In this document: positions 53,926 through 64,000 of the stretch, piece after piece
Layout of the letters: every line of letters starts with the position of its first letter
How positions within the stretch are numbered: position 1 is the stretch's first letter
From: Catenuloplanes indicus
GTDB lineage: Bacteria > Actinomycetota > Actinomycetes > Mycobacteriales > Micromonosporaceae
NCBI RefSeq assembly: GCF_030813715.1
Contig: NZ_JAUSUZ010000001.1
Location: 434,001-498,000 of the forward strand
Reading direction: 5' to 3'
Length of the DNA: 64,000 nt
Translations under genes and position numbers: made by a program
The notes under the pieces: model-generated
What the model saw: the letters and a program-made list of their open reading frames with translations, nothing else
Database searches by the model: none
What the model was told of the DNA's origin: nothing

Positions 53926-54255
53926 ATGGCGACCGACGCACCATCGGACCCGCGGGCGGACGCCCGCGCGGACGAGGCCGGCGCCGCTGCCAGGCGGCTG
54001 GCGGATGCGCTCGGCGCGATCGACGAGGCGCTCAAGCTGATCACGGTGGTCGCCGGGCGGACCCATCTGCTGGCACTCAACGCCACCATCGAGGCCGCGC
54101 GGGCCGGCGAGACGGGCAAGGGCTTCGCGGTGGTCGCCGGCGAGGTCAAGGAGCTGGCGGAACAGACCGCGACCGCCACCGAGAGCGTGTCCGGCCTGCT
54201 CGCCGCGATCCGCAGCGACGTCGAGAGCGTCACCGCCGCACTCAGCCCCCGCTGA
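53926..54255 (+). CDS. Stand-alone mini chemotaxis-type signalling domain
   Basis: 109 residues. It holds only the tip and adjoining heptads of an MCP cytoplasmic hairpin: [51 protein letters not shown]. No sensor, HAMP or membrane helix. The N-terminal 35 residues are acidic/Ala-rich. The tip is the CheA/CheW contact, so it could compete with or join receptor arrays, such as those of the receptor at 24.7 kb. ATG 53926 has GGAGAGG about 12 bases upstream. Short soluble forms exist in actinomycetes; a truncated receptor is the alternative, but no receptor remnant lies upstream. Confidence 0.75.
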   Translation: MATDAPSDPRADARADEAGAAARRLADALGAIDEALKLITVVAGRTHLLALNATIEAARAGETGKGFAVVAGEVKELAEQTATATESVSGLLAAIRSDVESVTAALSPR

Positions 54256-54562
54256 GCGCGGCGGACATGTCAGACCCCCACCCAGGGTGTCGGCCGTGCG
54301 CGGGGACCTGCTGTGCGCGCCGAACCTGATCGGACGACCGGGGCTCGGCCTCTCCGAGGTGATGCGCGACGTCGACCTGATCGTCTCGGTCGCTCCCGGT
54401 GGCGCAGGTTCGCGTCGATGACGGCCTGGAGCGGGCGGCGCGGCAGCGCGGCTCGTTCATGGTGAGGCCATCGAGGTTCGGCTCGCCGCCGATCCCGTGC
54501 GCGGCGCGCACCGGTACGGTCGCGCGCGGGTATGCGGCGTGAAAGCCGCGCCCGGGCCGGTC
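54256..54562. other. 307-base gap with a possible coding remnant
   Basis: The plus frame near 54297-54415 reads VRGDLLCAPNLIGRPGLGLSEVM then RDVDLIVSVAPGG, smoother than chance but with no start or recognised family. Otherwise nothing is seen. Confidence 0.25.
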
Positions 54563-55039
54563 TCAGGCGTCCGCGGGCGGGGACCAGTCCGCGAGGTGGT
54601 CGACGACGCGGCCGAGGAGGTCGGCGAGCCGGTCGTAGTCGGCCGGGCCGAGGCTGGTGCGCAGGTGGTCGTCGAGGTGGGCCATGACGCGGTCGGCGCG
54701 GCCGGTCTCGCGCAGGCCCTCGTCGGTGAGGTGCAGTTCCTGGATGCCGGCGTGCCGGGCGTGCGAGCGGCGCTCGACCCAGCCGCGCTCGACCAGTTTG
54801 GACACCAGGGGCTGGATCGCCTGCGGCGTGACGCCGACGACGCGGGCCAGCTCGGCGGCGGTCTGGCCGGGCTTGACGTGCAGGTTGACCAGAACCGCGT
54901 AGAGCGAGCCCGAGGTGCCGAGCTTCCGCAGCGGGCGTTCCTTGACGGCCAGCATGGCCAGATCGGCGCGGCGCAGGGCCGAGGCGACCCGGCCGAGAAT
55001 CTGCGCGTCGCTGGCGGGCTCGCCCGTTTTCTCCGTCAC
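54563..55039 (-). CDS. MarR family transcriptional regulator
   Basis: 158 residues from GTG 55039. Winged helix at about 40-105: GSLYAVLVNLHVKPGQTAAELARVVGVTPQAIQPLVSKLVERGWVERRSHARHAG. The wing differs from the usual DPxDRR form. Divergent from an aldehyde dehydrogenase/hydrolase pair, with two CAAG-N2-CTTG elements in the shared gap; it likely represses both directions until an aldehyde or related effector binds. Confidence 0.88.
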   Translation of the reverse strand: MTEKTGEPASDAQILGRVASALRRADLAMLAVKERPLRKLGTSGSLYAVLVNLHVKPGQTAAELARVVGVTPQAIQPLVSKLVERGWVERRSHARHAGIQELHLTDEGLRETGRADRVMAHLDDHLRTSLGPADYDRLADLLGRVVDHLADWSPPADA

Positions 55040-55106
55040 GGCTGCTCAACGTACACCACGGCGCGTCGCCGTTCACACATTGCGAGGAATCAAGCATCGA
55101 TGTTTC

Positions 55107-55136
55107 ATCAAGACCTTGATAAGCCTCAAGAGCTTG
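55107..55136. promoter_or_regulatory. Two tandem CAAG-N2-CTTG operators
   Basis: ATCAAG-AC-CTTGAT (55107-55120) and CAAG-AG-CTTG (55127-55136) are centred 18 bp apart; a further TCAAG half-site lies at 55090. They sit between the MarR gene and the aldehyde dehydrogenase, ending 45 bases before the latter. Confidence 0.6.
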
Positions 55137-55180
55137 CCTACGGTGTACGGGGACGGAGGCGCACAGCCGAAGGGGGAACG

Positions 55181-56692
55181 ATGGACACACGGACAGACCG
55201 GGACGGCACCGAGGTGGTGACGCTCGACCAGGCCACCGGCGCGGAGGTCGCGCGCTACCCGGTGGCCGGGCCGGCCGGGGTGCAGCGGGCGGTGCGGTCG
55301 GCGCGGGACGCCGCCGAGCCGTGGCGGGACCTCGGGTTCACCGGCCGCACGGCACGGCTGCGGGCCTGGCGGCGCGACATCGCCCGCGGCGGCGAGGAGC
55401 TGGCGGCCCTGATCCACGCGGAGAACGGCAAGTCCGTCGAGGACGGCCGCGCCGAGGTCGTCGGCCTGCTCGCGCACCTCGGCTTCGCGATCGACAACGC
55501 GGAGCGGGTGCTCGGCCGGCGCGACGTGCCGTCCACCGGCGAGCAGGAGGCATGGGTCGAGCACCTGCCGTACGGCGTGGTGGGTGTGCTCGGCCCGTGG
55601 AACTTCCCACTGGTCACGCCCGGTGCGATCGTCGTGCACGCGCTCGCCGCCGGCAACGCGGTCGTTCTCAAGCCCAGCCCGATCACGCCGGGCGCCGGTG
55701 ACTGGCTGGCCCGCGCGTGGCGCCGGGCGGTGCCGGACCTGCCGGACGTGTTCCAGTGCGTGCACGGGTTCGCCGCCACCGGTGCGGCGCTCACGGAGGC
55801 CGGTGTGGACAAGGTCGCGTTCACCGGCAGCGTGGCCTCCGGGCGCGCGGTCGCCGCGGCCTGCGCCCACTCGCTCACCCCGATGCTGCTGGAGCTGGGC
55901 GGCAACGACGGCGCGGTGGTCGCCGAGGACGCGGACCTGGACCGGGCCGCCGCGCACATCACCTGGGGCGCGCTGCAGAACGCCGGCCTGGGCTGCATCA
56001 GCCTCGAGGTGGCATACGTGGTCGACGAGGTGCACGACGCGCTGGTCGAGCGGATCGCCGCGCTGGCCGGTGCGGTGCGGGCCGGCAGCGGCGAGCACGA
56101 CCCGATCGGCCCGGTGCCGCTGCCCGCCCAGATCGCGGTGATCCAGCGGCACATCCGCGACGCGCTCGACCGCGGCGCGGTGGCCGTGGTGGGCGGCCCG
56201 GCCGGCGACGACGACCGCTACGTGCAGCCGACCATCCTGGCGAACGTGCCGCCGGACACGCTCGCGGCCACCGAGGAGACGTTCGGGCCGGTGCTGTCCG
56301 TGGTGCGGGTGCGCGACACCGAGGAGGCGATCGCGCGGGTCAACGCCGGGCCGTACGGTCTGGGCAGCGCGGTCTTCAGCCGCCGTCGCGGCGTGGCGAT
56401 CGCCCGGCGGCTGCGGGTCGGCATGACCAGCGTCAACGACGCACTCGCCTTCGCCACGAACACCGGGCTGCCGTTCGGTGGCCGGGGACACAGCGGGTTC
56501 GGCCGCAAGCACGGCGACGAGGGGTTGCGCGAGTTCGCCTACCCGCACGCCGTCACGGTGCGCACCGTCCCCGCACCGGCGACCGCGTTCGGCCGCGCGC
56601 CAGGTGCGATGGCCGCCGCGCTCACCGCGGCCCGCGACCTGCTGGAGTCCCCTGACGAGCTGGAGTCCCACGGCGAGCTTGCGGACAGATGA
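55181..56692 (+). CDS. Aldehyde dehydrogenase (NAD(P)-dependent)
   Basis: 503 residues; AGGGGGAACG directly before ATG 55181. ALDH motifs: VGVLGPWNFPLVTPG, KPSPITPGAG, FTGSVASGRAVAAAC, general base E238 in LLELGGND, and nucleophile C272 in QNAGLGCISLE, C-terminal NTGLPFGGRGHSGFGRKHGDEGL. It oxidises an aldehyde to the acid. The C-terminus is followed by an alpha/beta hydrolase gene which starts almost at its stop. Divergent MarR control suggests induction by an aldehyde or its precursor. Confidence 0.92.
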   Translation: MDTRTDRDGTEVVTLDQATGAEVARYPVAGPAGVQRAVRSARDAAEPWRDLGFTGRTARLRAWRRDIARGGEELAALIHAENGKSVEDGRAEVVGLLAHLGFAIDNAERVLGRRDVPSTGEQEAWVEHLPYGVVGVLGPWNFPLVTPGAIVVHALAAGNAVVLKPSPITPGAGDWLARAWRRAVPDLPDVFQCVHGFAATGAALTEAGVDKVAFTGSVASGRAVAAACAHSLTPMLLELGGNDGAVVAEDADLDRAAAHITWGALQNAGLGCISLEVAYVVDEVHDALVERIAALAGAVRAGSGEHDPIGPVPLPAQIAVIQRHIRDALDRGAVAVVGGPAGDDDRYVQPTILANVPPDTLAATEETFGPVLSVVRVRDTEEAIARVNAGPYGLGSAVFSRRRGVAIARRLRVGMTSVNDALAFATNTGLPFGGRGHSGFGRKHGDEGLREFAYPHAVTVRTVPAPATAFGRAPGAMAAALTAARDLLESPDELESHGELADR

Positions 56693-56724
56693 GCAGCGAC
56701 CCGACCGACACGAGAGGACATCTC

Positions 56725-57756
56725 ATGCCCACGCCCGAGAGAAGCCGCCGCACGATCCTCACGGCCGGCCTGACGGCGGCCGCCGCGACCGTGGCCGCCG
56801 TGACGACCACGCCGTCACCGGCCCCGGCCGCACCCGCCGCCACCCCGGACCCGGAGCAGCTGCTGGACAGCATCGCGGACGGTTTCAGCCGGCCGGCGCG
56901 CGCACCGGTGATGCACACCCCGGCCGAGCAGGGCCTGGCCTACGAGGACGTCACGTTCCCGTCCCGCGACGGCGTGCCGCTGGAGGGCTGGTACATCCCG
57001 GCGCCCGGCTCCGGCAAGCTCGTCATCGCGAACCACCCGATGGGCTTCACCCGTTCCGGGCTGCCCACGCACCTGGAACCGTGGCACTCCCTGTGGGCCC
57101 CGAGCGGCAACGGCTTCGAGGTGAACCTGATCCCGGACTACCGGATCCTGCACGACGCCGGCTATCACGTCCTCGCGTACGACCTGCGCAGCCACGGGCT
57201 CAGCGGCGAGGGCAACGGCGGTCTGAGCTCCAGTGGGATCTTCGAGGCCCGCGACGTGGCCGGTGCGCTCGCCTACGCCCGCAGCCGCCGGGACACCCGC
57301 AACCTCACCATCGGGTTGTTCAGCCGCTGCCTCGGATGCAGCTCCACGTTCGCGGCGATGACCCAGTTCCCGGACGCGTTCCGGGGCGTGCGGTGCCTGG
57401 TCGGGCCGCAACCGGTGACCGCGAGCGTGATCATGGGCAAGCGGCTGGCCGCGCTGGGCCTCGGCGACCGGCTGGCCGACTTCGAACAGCGGATCATCGC
57501 CCGCACCGGCATCGGCTTCGGCCCGCGCAGCCCGCGGGAATGGGCCCGCAACGTCCGCGTTCCCACGCTGCTCTACCAGGTGCGCGGCGACGTGCTGACG
57601 GAACCCGGCGACGTGCAGGCGATGTTCGACAACCTGCCGGTCGCGGACAAGCGGCTGCTGTGGATCGACGGGACGACCGCCCGCTGGGACGGCTACCTGG
57701 AGTTCCAGCGCCGCCCCGAGCCGATGCTGGACTGGTTCGCCACGCACATGTCCTGA
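56725..57756 (+). CDS. Exported alpha/beta hydrolase with Cys at the nucleophile position
   Basis: 343 residues from ATG 56725, preceded by GAGAGGA; ATG 56689 overlapping the aldehyde dehydrogenase stop is the alternative. The N-terminus RSRRTILTAGLTAAAATVAAV looks like a Tat-type signal. Core: GWYIPAPGSGKLVIANHPMGF, YHVLAYDLRSHGLS, and the elbow LFSRCLGCSS, where the nucleophile position is Cys rather than Ser. The acid is probably in VRGDVLTEPGD. The expected His may be replaced by the conserved RWDGY region. Cys is known in dienelactone hydrolases. Coupled to aldehyde oxidation by position; substrate unknown. Confidence 0.8.
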   Translation: MPTPERSRRTILTAGLTAAAATVAAVTTTPSPAPAAPAATPDPEQLLDSIADGFSRPARAPVMHTPAEQGLAYEDVTFPSRDGVPLEGWYIPAPGSGKLVIANHPMGFTRSGLPTHLEPWHSLWAPSGNGFEVNLIPDYRILHDAGYHVLAYDLRSHGLSGEGNGGLSSSGIFEARDVAGALAYARSRRDTRNLTIGLFSRCLGCSSTFAAMTQFPDAFRGVRCLVGPQPVTASVIMGKRLAALGLGDRLADFEQRIIARTGIGFGPRSPREWARNVRVPTLLYQVRGDVLTEPGDVQAMFDNLPVADKRLLWIDGTTARWDGYLEFQRRPEPMLDWFATHMS

Positions 57757-57799
57757 GCTCGGTGGCACCGGCCGTGGCGGCCCGCTTCCGCCACGGCCG

Positions 57800-58438
57800 C
57801 TACCGGTCCACGGGCGCCAGCCGCCGCCGGGCCACGGCCCAGACCGCCCGCGCGGCGACGGTCAGGCCGATCGCCGTCGTCGTGATCGCGGTCCAGCCAC
57901 CGGCGGCCGCGGAACCGATCGCGCCGCCGGTGAAGGTGCCGACCACGACCGCGGTGTTCATCCGGCTGGCACCGGGACGATCCGGTACAGCACGGCCGCG
58001 GCGATCACGGTCGCGGCGGCGGCCAGCAGGAAGATCGCCCGCCAGCCGAACAGGCCGGCGACGGCGCCGCTCACCGTGCGGGACAGCAGGATGCCGATCA
58101 GCACACCGGACGCGACCGAACCGACGACGCTGCCCCGCCGGTCCGGGACGGCGAGCTCGCTGGCCAGCGGCGTGAGCAGCTGCGCGCCGACGGTGGTCAG
58201 CCCGAGCCCGCCGAGCCGCCACCCGTACCGTGGGGCCGCGGCCGCCGACAGCAGCATCCCGGCCGACAGCAGCAGCATCAGCGGGATGAGGCGCCGCCGG
58301 TCACGCGGGTCGCCGAGCGGGACCAGCAGGAAGATCCCGACGGCGTACCCCACCTGGGTGACGGTGACCAGCGCCCGCGGCGACGGCGACGACCGCCGTC
58401 CGGACCGGCGTCATGTGCGGTGGTGCGGCAACGGACAT
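57800..58438 (-). pseudogene. MFS transporter with two internal deletions
   Basis: From ATG 58438 the minus strand reads MSVAAPPHMTPVRTAVVAVAAG. After a deletion and frame change it resumes as ALVTVTQVGYAVGIFLLVPLGDPRDRRRLIPLML and goes on to LFGWRAIFLLAAAATVIAAAVLYRIVP, then stops near 57958. The last frame, MNTAVVVGTFTGGAIGSAAAGGWTAITT, is the family C-terminus, so most of the second six helices are deleted. Three conserved pieces in correct order show a drug-efflux type (arabinose-efflux-like) gene in decay. Confidence 0.72.
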
Positions 58439-58656
58439 CGAGCGATCTCTCCATGGTTCGGGCGGGCCGGACGACGTGATCCTCGATCACACTAGCCAGC
58501 CGCGCGAGGTGGTGAGGCCGGCGACGCCGATCGCCGTACCGTTGATCGATTTGTCCGTCGCCGGACGGTTGCGAGACGCAAGTAACGCGCCGTCCATCCG
58601 TCGGCCACCGCGAGCACCTACCGTCCTTCGTTCACACACCACTGTGGAGGAGAACG

Positions 58657-61002
58657 GTGCGACGAACACTCAGATCGATGCTGGCGGCCGTGACGGTGAC
58701 GACGGTGACGGTGGCCGGGTTCGGTGCCGCGCCCGCGCGCGCGGCGGTCCGGAACGACCCGGCCTGCGGCGTCGCCGTCAACGGCACACCACCGGGTGGC
58801 GCCGGGCAGGATCCGGCCGGGTACGTGCTGAACGTCGGCGGGGCCAGCGAGTTCGGCACGGTATGGGATCCGCCGGGTGACGACGCGCCGGGCAGCACGC
58901 CGGTACAGGCCGCATTCCCGGGCGTGCTCGCGGTGGACGCGGTGGCCACCGACGGGACACCGGTCCGGCGGCAGTACGCCCGGTTCGGGCTGACCCGCGA
59001 CGACCCGAACATCACCGGGCTCAGCGCGCAACTGGAGTCCGTCGACGACGGCGCCACGTTCCCGGCCGCAACCTACCTCGACGACCCGGCCCGGGCCGTG
59101 CAGACGTCGGCGATCCGGCTGCGCGACGGCTCGCTGCTCGCCTACTCGTTCAAGACCCAGCCCCCGCCCTACAACGTCGGCCGGCACGTGCGCCTCACCG
59201 CGTATCGTTCCACCGACGAGGGCCGTACCTGGGCCTCCGAGGACGTCCTGGTCGACATGGGCGTGTACTTCCACGGCGGCCGGACGGCCAGCGTCCCGCT
59301 GGAGCTGCCCAACGGCGACATCGTGTTCGCCGTCTACGGCAAGTACGCCGACAGCGCCAACTATCGCGTGCAACTGCAGGCCAGCACGGACGGCGGGCGC
59401 ACGTTCACCCGGCGCGGGATCCTCGCCCCGGCCGACGCCGCCAACTCCTACAACGAGACCGGTCTCGCGGCGCTGCCGAACGGCAAACTGATCGCGGTGG
59501 TCCGGCACCACGTGCCCAACAGCGCCGGTTCGCTGGACGACGTCGGCGTGCCGGTCTGGACCACCTCGGCGGACAACGGGGCGACCTGGACGCCGTTGCG
59601 GGATCTCAGCGTGACGTTCCCGTACGGCTACGACCCGATGGACGACACCACGAAGAAGCTGGAGGCGGTCGCGCCCGACCTGAAGCTGATGCCGAACGGT
59701 GCGCTGGTGCTGCGGGCCGGCCGGCCGGACAACTGGGTGGCCATCTCCACCGACGGCCAGGGCACCGGCTGGATCGGGCAGCTGACCTACCGCAACTGCC
59801 CTACCGACGGTGACCGGCACCGCGGCTCCACCGGGTACGGCGGCATCGACTACGTGTCCGCGAACCGTGCCGTCGTGGTCGGCGACAACTGCGACGTCAC
59901 CTGGTCCTGCACGGCCACGTCGGGCAGCCGGTTCACCGTGGACAAGCAGACCCGGGTCTGGCGGCGCTGGATCGACGTGCTGACCCCGGACGTCGGGCGC
60001 ATCGACCTGGCCACGAAATACCGCAAGGGAAAGATAACCGTCAGCGGGAACATGACGTCGTCCGTTCCCGGGCACCCGCGGGCGCGCGTCGACGGCGCCT
60101 TCGACGGCAGCACCGAATACTGGTCGAGCGCGGTCAACACCGGCGGCGCCGGCACGTACGTGCTGCACCTGGACCGCTCGTACCCACTGACCAAGATCGG
60201 CCTGAGCCTGCGTAACGGGCGCACGGCCACCGGCCGGGTCCACCTGTCCTCCGACGGCGTCACCTGGGGGCAGCCGGTCGCCGTCGCGGCGGACCGGACC
60301 CACCTGGCGATGGAGTTCTTCACGCTGCCCACGCCGGCCGAGGCCCGCTTCGTCAAGATCGAGGTGGACGCGTCCAGCGCCTGTGCCCCGCACCTGACCG
60401 GCAGCTGCTCCTTCCTGAACGAGCTGGAGCTCTACTCGTCGATCAACTCGTTCGAGAACGACCCGGTCAACAACCGCCCGCGCGGCTTCACCGACATCGT
60501 GCAGAGCTGGCAGACCCAGCGCGATCCGGCGCTGGCCGACAACGACAGCGCGTCCGCGCTGGTCATCGTGGACACCAACGCCAACCACATCGCCCGGGTG
60601 GACCGGCCCGGCACGCCCAGCCCCACCAGGACGCTGGAGTTCCGGCTGAAGCCGCTGCACCTGCTCGGTTTCCTGGTCGACCTGCACGGCCGGGACGCCG
60701 CCGGGAAGGACGTGACCGCGTACCATCTCGCGGTCACCGCGGACGGCCGGATCGCCCGGCACGACGGCAACGCCTGGATCAACCTGACCGGGCCCGGCGT
60801 GGTGACCGAGAACAACTGGTCGACGCTGCGCGTCACGGCGGACACCATGCGGGCGTCGATCCAGGTCGGCGGCGTCACCGTGGCGCCGGACGTGCCGGCC
60901 TCCACCAGGGCGGCCACGCTGACCGGCTACGGCCTGGCCAGCAACGGCACCGCCACCGTCGGCGACAAATACCTGGTCGACGACGTCCTGTTCACGCCGT
61001 GA
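58657..61002 (+). CDS. Secreted sialidase-like (BNR) protein with discoidin module
   Basis: 781 residues from GTG 58657, with GGAGGAGAAC in front. Signal peptide ends APARA. Residues ~90-430 form a six-bladed sialidase-type propeller with Asp-box repeats (STDEGRTWAS; STDGGRTFTR; SADNGATWTP) and an RLRDGSLLAYSF-type start. An F5/8 C-like domain follows (~450-595: ARVDGAFDGSTEYWSS; VHLSSDGVTWGQPV; RFVKIEVDASS). The last ~180 residues are another beta-sandwich. It may be an exo-sialidase or a related propeller lyase/hydrolase; catalytic Arg triad and Tyr were not all placed, so specificity is open. Confidence 0.82.
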   Translation: MRRTLRSMLAAVTVTTVTVAGFGAAPARAAVRNDPACGVAVNGTPPGGAGQDPAGYVLNVGGASEFGTVWDPPGDDAPGSTPVQAAFPGVLAVDAVATDGTPVRRQYARFGLTRDDPNITGLSAQLESVDDGATFPAATYLDDPARAVQTSAIRLRDGSLLAYSFKTQPPPYNVGRHVRLTAYRSTDEGRTWASEDVLVDMGVYFHGGRTASVPLELPNGDIVFAVYGKYADSANYRVQLQASTDGGRTFTRRGILAPADAANSYNETGLAALPNGKLIAVVRHHVPNSAGSLDDVGVPVWTTSADNGATWTPLRDLSVTFPYGYDPMDDTTKKLEAVAPDLKLMPNGALVLRAGRPDNWVAISTDGQGTGWIGQLTYRNCPTDGDRHRGSTGYGGIDYVSANRAVVVGDNCDVTWSCTATSGSRFTVDKQTRVWRRWIDVLTPDVGRIDLATKYRKGKITVSGNMTSSVPGHPRARVDGAFDGSTEYWSSAVNTGGAGTYVLHLDRSYPLTKIGLSLRNGRTATGRVHLSSDGVTWGQPVAVAADRTHLAMEFFTLPTPAEARFVKIEVDASSACAPHLTGSCSFLNELELYSSINSFENDPVNNRPRGFTDIVQSWQTQRDPALADNDSASALVIVDTNANHIARVDRPGTPSPTRTLEFRLKPLHLLGFLVDLHGRDAAGKDVTAYHLAVTADGRIARHDGNAWINLTGPGVVTENNWSTLRVTADTMRASIQVGGVTVAPDVPASTRAATLTGYGLASNGTATVGDKYLVDDVLFTP

Positions 61003-61040
61003 GCGTCGCGGGCTCCCTCCGGCGAGGGAGCCCGCGACGC
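61003..61040. terminator. Perfect 17-bp hairpin terminator
   Basis: GCGTCGCGGGCTCCCTC (61003-61019) pairs without mismatch with 61024-61040 around a CGGC loop. It starts right after the sialidase stop. Confidence 0.8.
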
Positions 61041-61123
61041 CGGCTGCCGGAAGCGACCGAAACGGTCCCACCGGGAACGTACCGCTTCTATGCTCACGAA
61101 CAGGGCCCGGGGAGGTGGACGAG

Positions 61124-63082
<1,959 letters not shown>

Positions 63083-63145
63083 CGCGCTACCCGTGCCTGC
63101 CGGAAGGCGTCGCGCCGTCGCGGGAATCCACGGCGGCCGCGTCGT

Positions 63146-63646
63146 TCAGCGCTGAGGCAGCGCACGGACCAGCGCCTCGATGCGGCGCTGCCGTGCCGGT
63201 GCCCGTTCGGCCTCCTCGATCGGCCGCAGCAGCCGCCGGCGCTCGGCGGGACGGCAGCGCGCGAAGGCGTCGTTACGGCCCGAGGCGTCGAGGGCCACCT
63301 GGACGTCGGCCGGCACCGGTACGTGGTCGGGGTCGGCCGGCCGCAGCCGGCATGCCACGACGCCGCCGGCCTGAGCGCCGATCCTGCGTTGCAGCGCGAC
63401 GCCGACGTACATGAACGGGCGGCGCGCGACGTCGGCCTTGTTGACCCCGAGGTTGACGTCCACCGTGCCGAGGCGGCCCTCGACGCGCCGGGTGGCCGCC
63501 ACGGTGACGGCGTCCTGGAGAAGGTCGTCGAGGTACAGGACGGTGTACGTGTTACGGCCCCACGGGAGAAGCTCGAGCGGAGCGTCGAAAGCGACCCACC
63601 CGCCGCCTGCGTCAGCCTCCGGGGGATGCGGTTCCAGCTCGTCCAC
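63146..63646 (-). CDS. DUF1905 / YdeI (bacteriocin-protection-like) protein
   Basis: 166 residues from GTG 63646; ribosome site weak (GGTGAG). Residues ~18-95 are the DUF1905 barrel (FDAPLELLPWGRNTYTVLYLDDLLQDAV; RVEGRLGTVDVNLGVNKAD; PFMYVGVALQRRIGAQAGGVVACRL). The C-terminal part is YdeI/OmpD-associated-like (VPVPADVQVALDASGRNDAFARCRPAERRRLLRPIEEAERAPARQRRIEALV). Such proteins are linked to envelope stress and peptide resistance, with no known enzyme activity. Convergent with the hybrid kinase. Confidence 0.82.
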   Translation of the reverse strand: MDELEPHPPEADAGGGWVAFDAPLELLPWGRNTYTVLYLDDLLQDAVTVAATRRVEGRLGTVDVNLGVNKADVARRPFMYVGVALQRRIGAQAGGVVACRLRPADPDHVPVPADVQVALDASGRNDAFARCRPAERRRLLRPIEEAERAPARQRRIEALVRALPQR

Positions 63647-64000
63647 CTGCTCACCGGCTTCCGCGGGTTAGGCCGTCACGCACCGGGTGCGACAGCCGGG
63701 CCGAGACCTCGGCAGCTGCCGGTATCGCAGTCTACGGCGCGTCCGCCGTGCGCGAGGCCAGGACGCGGATGATCGAGCGAACGTGCACTGTGCGTTCCCG
63801 TCTGCGGTCGGCGAATGACCTGACACCCCGCACGACGCCCGCGCCGGTACGGCCGAGCCAGGCGCTGTTCGTCCTGGTGACGGCGGCGCCACCCGGCTGT
63901 GCGGGCGGCGCGGGGTGGTGCCGTCACCACCTGGTTGCGCATCCGCGCCGAGGCGATACTGGGCGAAGGGACCTGGCGGCACTGGGCGGATTCCTCAGGT
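63647..64000. other. 354-base right edge, no supported gene
   Basis: Near the edge the plus frame reads TTWLRIRAEAILGEGTWRHWADSSG, which could be part of a gene continuing past the window, but no start or family is seen. The rest is Arg/Pro-rich in all frames. Confidence 0.3.

Overview
The window is about 70% G+C or higher, with GTG starts, strong third-position GC bias, TAGGAT-type -10 boxes and many gene pairs overlapping by four bases. This fits a filamentous actinomycete. The mix of secreted glycan hydrolases, chemotaxis receptors and large hybrid histidine kinases suggests a soil or litter member of the Micromonosporaceae (Actinoplanes/Catenuloplanes type). That placement is inference; no rRNA gene is present. 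No tRNA, CRISPR array, transposase or phage gene was recognised.

Layout. 0-8.4 kb: a secreted ThuA/DUF1080 protein, a lipoprotein, an AraC regulator divergent from a thioredoxin-reductase-like flavoprotein, and a membrane-anchored protein made of two BioD-like halves without a P-loop, among four broken genes. 8.4-17.3 kb: a short UvrA paralogue, then a metal block. A Zur-like operator precedes a ribosomal L32 paralogue, a COG0523 metallochaperone GTPase, a second COG0523 protein that has lost its P-loop, and a zinc-free L31. A cobalamin riboswitch follows, with a three-gene B12-type ABC importer. 17.3-24.6 kb: plant-polymer genes (CBM2 esterase/hydrolase, GH43-CBM6, GH27-CBM13, and a divergent CBM13-GH43) with matching operator-like sites in the divergent promoter. 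24.7-33.6 kb: a chemotaxis receptor, CtaG and DUF2243 membrane proteins, a PepSY protein, a MarR/FAD-monooxygenase operon with a clear operator, a deazaflavin-type reductase, and a divergent pair of secreted DUF4360 proteins.

33.7-47.6 kb: two multidomain sensor kinases, AdhE with a DevR-like box upstream, a chromate operon (ChrB split into two genes, then ChrA) under an apparently leaderless palindromic promoter, and a large DUF4132 protein. 47.6-58.4 kb: a DoxX-Kelch gene interrupted by an amber codon, its divergent LysR regulator, a four-helix copper-storage protein, a secreted GH16, a small unknown protein, a GPP34 protein, a 109-residue stand-alone chemotaxis signalling domain, and a MarR gene divergent from an aldehyde dehydrogenase/hydrolase pair. 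58.6-64 kb: a secreted sialidase-like protein, a PAS-PAS hybrid kinase and a DUF1905/YdeI protein.

Two themes recur. First, several regulators sit beside recognisable symmetric or repeated sites (AraC, MarR twice, LysR, ChrB, LacI-like, Zur-like). Second, spaces between intact genes hold many remnants with internal deletions, frameshifts or one stop codon, so the region is losing genes by small deletions rather than by insertion elements. The most unusual items are the P-loop-less BioD-like tandem protein, the COG0523 pair in which one member cannot bind nucleotide in the usual way, and the ATPase with a low-complexity insert in the B12-type importer.
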